Of a stretch of DNA of 42,429 bases, positions 42,348 through 42,429 are shown in pieces (positions within the stretch are counted from its first letter, which is position 1; each line of letters begins with the position of its first letter). Origin of the DNA: Nitrososphaerota archaeon (lineage in GTDB: Archaea; Thermoproteota; Nitrososphaeria; Nitrososphaerales; Nitrosopumilaceae); NCBI GenBank assembly GCA_028867595.1, contig JAGWGB010000005.1:53574-96002 (forward strand), written 5' to 3'. The notes below the pieces were generated by a model that did not search any database, was not told the origin of the DNA, and saw only the letters and a program-made list of their open reading frames with translations. A program made the translations under genes and the position numbers.

Positions 42348-42429
42348 ATGCCTTCTCACATTATGGAGCTGCCAAGACAGATAGTAGTCGGCGAGAAAAA
42401 CATAGGAGATATTGGAAGTTTTCTGCATG
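42348..42429 (+). CDS. egsA: sn-Glycerol-1-phosphate dehydrogenase, N-terminus only
   Basis: Only 27 codons are in the window. The N-terminal stretch MELPRQIVVGEKNIGDIGSF, beginning at the second ATG (42363), matches the usual opening of archaeal NAD(P)-dependent glycerol-1-phosphate dehydrogenase, which sets the archaeal lipid stereochemistry. The first ATG at 42348 adds five residues and fits the TATA box. The identification rests on a short piece. Confidence 0.75.
   Translation, partial: MPSHIMELPRQIVVGEKNIGDIGSFLH

Noticed and set aside
1-42429. tRNA, rRNA, CRISPR array, insertion sequence or prophage
   Set aside because: Gaps between genes are short and none shows a cloverleaf, spaced direct repeats, transposase or integrase sequence.

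Overview
The window looks like a chromosomal segment of an ammonia-oxidising archaeon (Nitrososphaerota/Thaumarchaeota), most likely a Nitrosopumilales relative such as the Nitrosotenuis/Nitrosarchaeum group. Indicators are an A-type ATP synthase operon, FttA/aCPSF1, an archaeal proteasome beta subunit, the archaeal CoA pathway (pantoate kinase plus phosphopantothenate synthetase), the start of glycerol-1-phosphate dehydrogenase, a SepF homologue, and secreted proteins with the WVKxxAxWW repeat that I associate with this phylum. Lineage is inferred from gene content only. Genes are dense and many start at TTG. Many transcripts look leaderless, with TATA-like boxes about 25-30 bases before the start codon. 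I saw no rRNA, tRNA, CRISPR array, insertion sequence or prophage.

Layout. 1-3438 (minus): a nitrilase-family hydrolase cut by the left edge, a 58-aa tautomerase, a rhomboid protease and a secreted repeat protein. 3495-4415: a secreted unknown. 4459-7599: a znuABC-type metal importer divergent from a NikR-like repressor, with an inverted-repeat operator candidate between them. 7636-10252: another secreted repeat protein, then divergent pyrB and pyrI. 10264-18883 (minus): the complete ATP synthase operon K-E-C-F-A-B-D-orf41-H-I, including a 41-aa membrane ORF not expected from the standard subunit list. 19015-22379: rhodanese, a putative regulator with a leader ORF, and small membrane proteins. 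22366-24898 (minus): nucleotide operon tmk, HD phosphohydrolase, pyrH. 24978-27320: Hsp20, an ABC1/UbiB kinase and a small membrane protein. 27355-30906 (minus): a MacB/LolCD-like ABC system with a COG1361-type surface protein, divergent from a double-HTH Lrp-like regulator. 31952-33432: NUDIX hydrolase and an AbrB-PhoU regulator. 33495-37182: CoA operon (pantoate kinase, phosphopantothenate synthetase, PanB, CoaBC) with overlapping genes. 37187-42429: M24 peptidase, ThiI-like PP-loop protein, SepF, FttA, proteasome beta and the start of G1P dehydrogenase.

Most genes are core housekeeping. The most unusual points are the 41-aa ORF in the ATP synthase operon, the NikR-like regulator with an altered metal-ligand set beside a zinc-type importer and a clear operator, a leaderless leader-peptide arrangement before a putative regulator, a cysteine-rich ThiI-like enzyme, and the ABC system with its dedicated surface protein.
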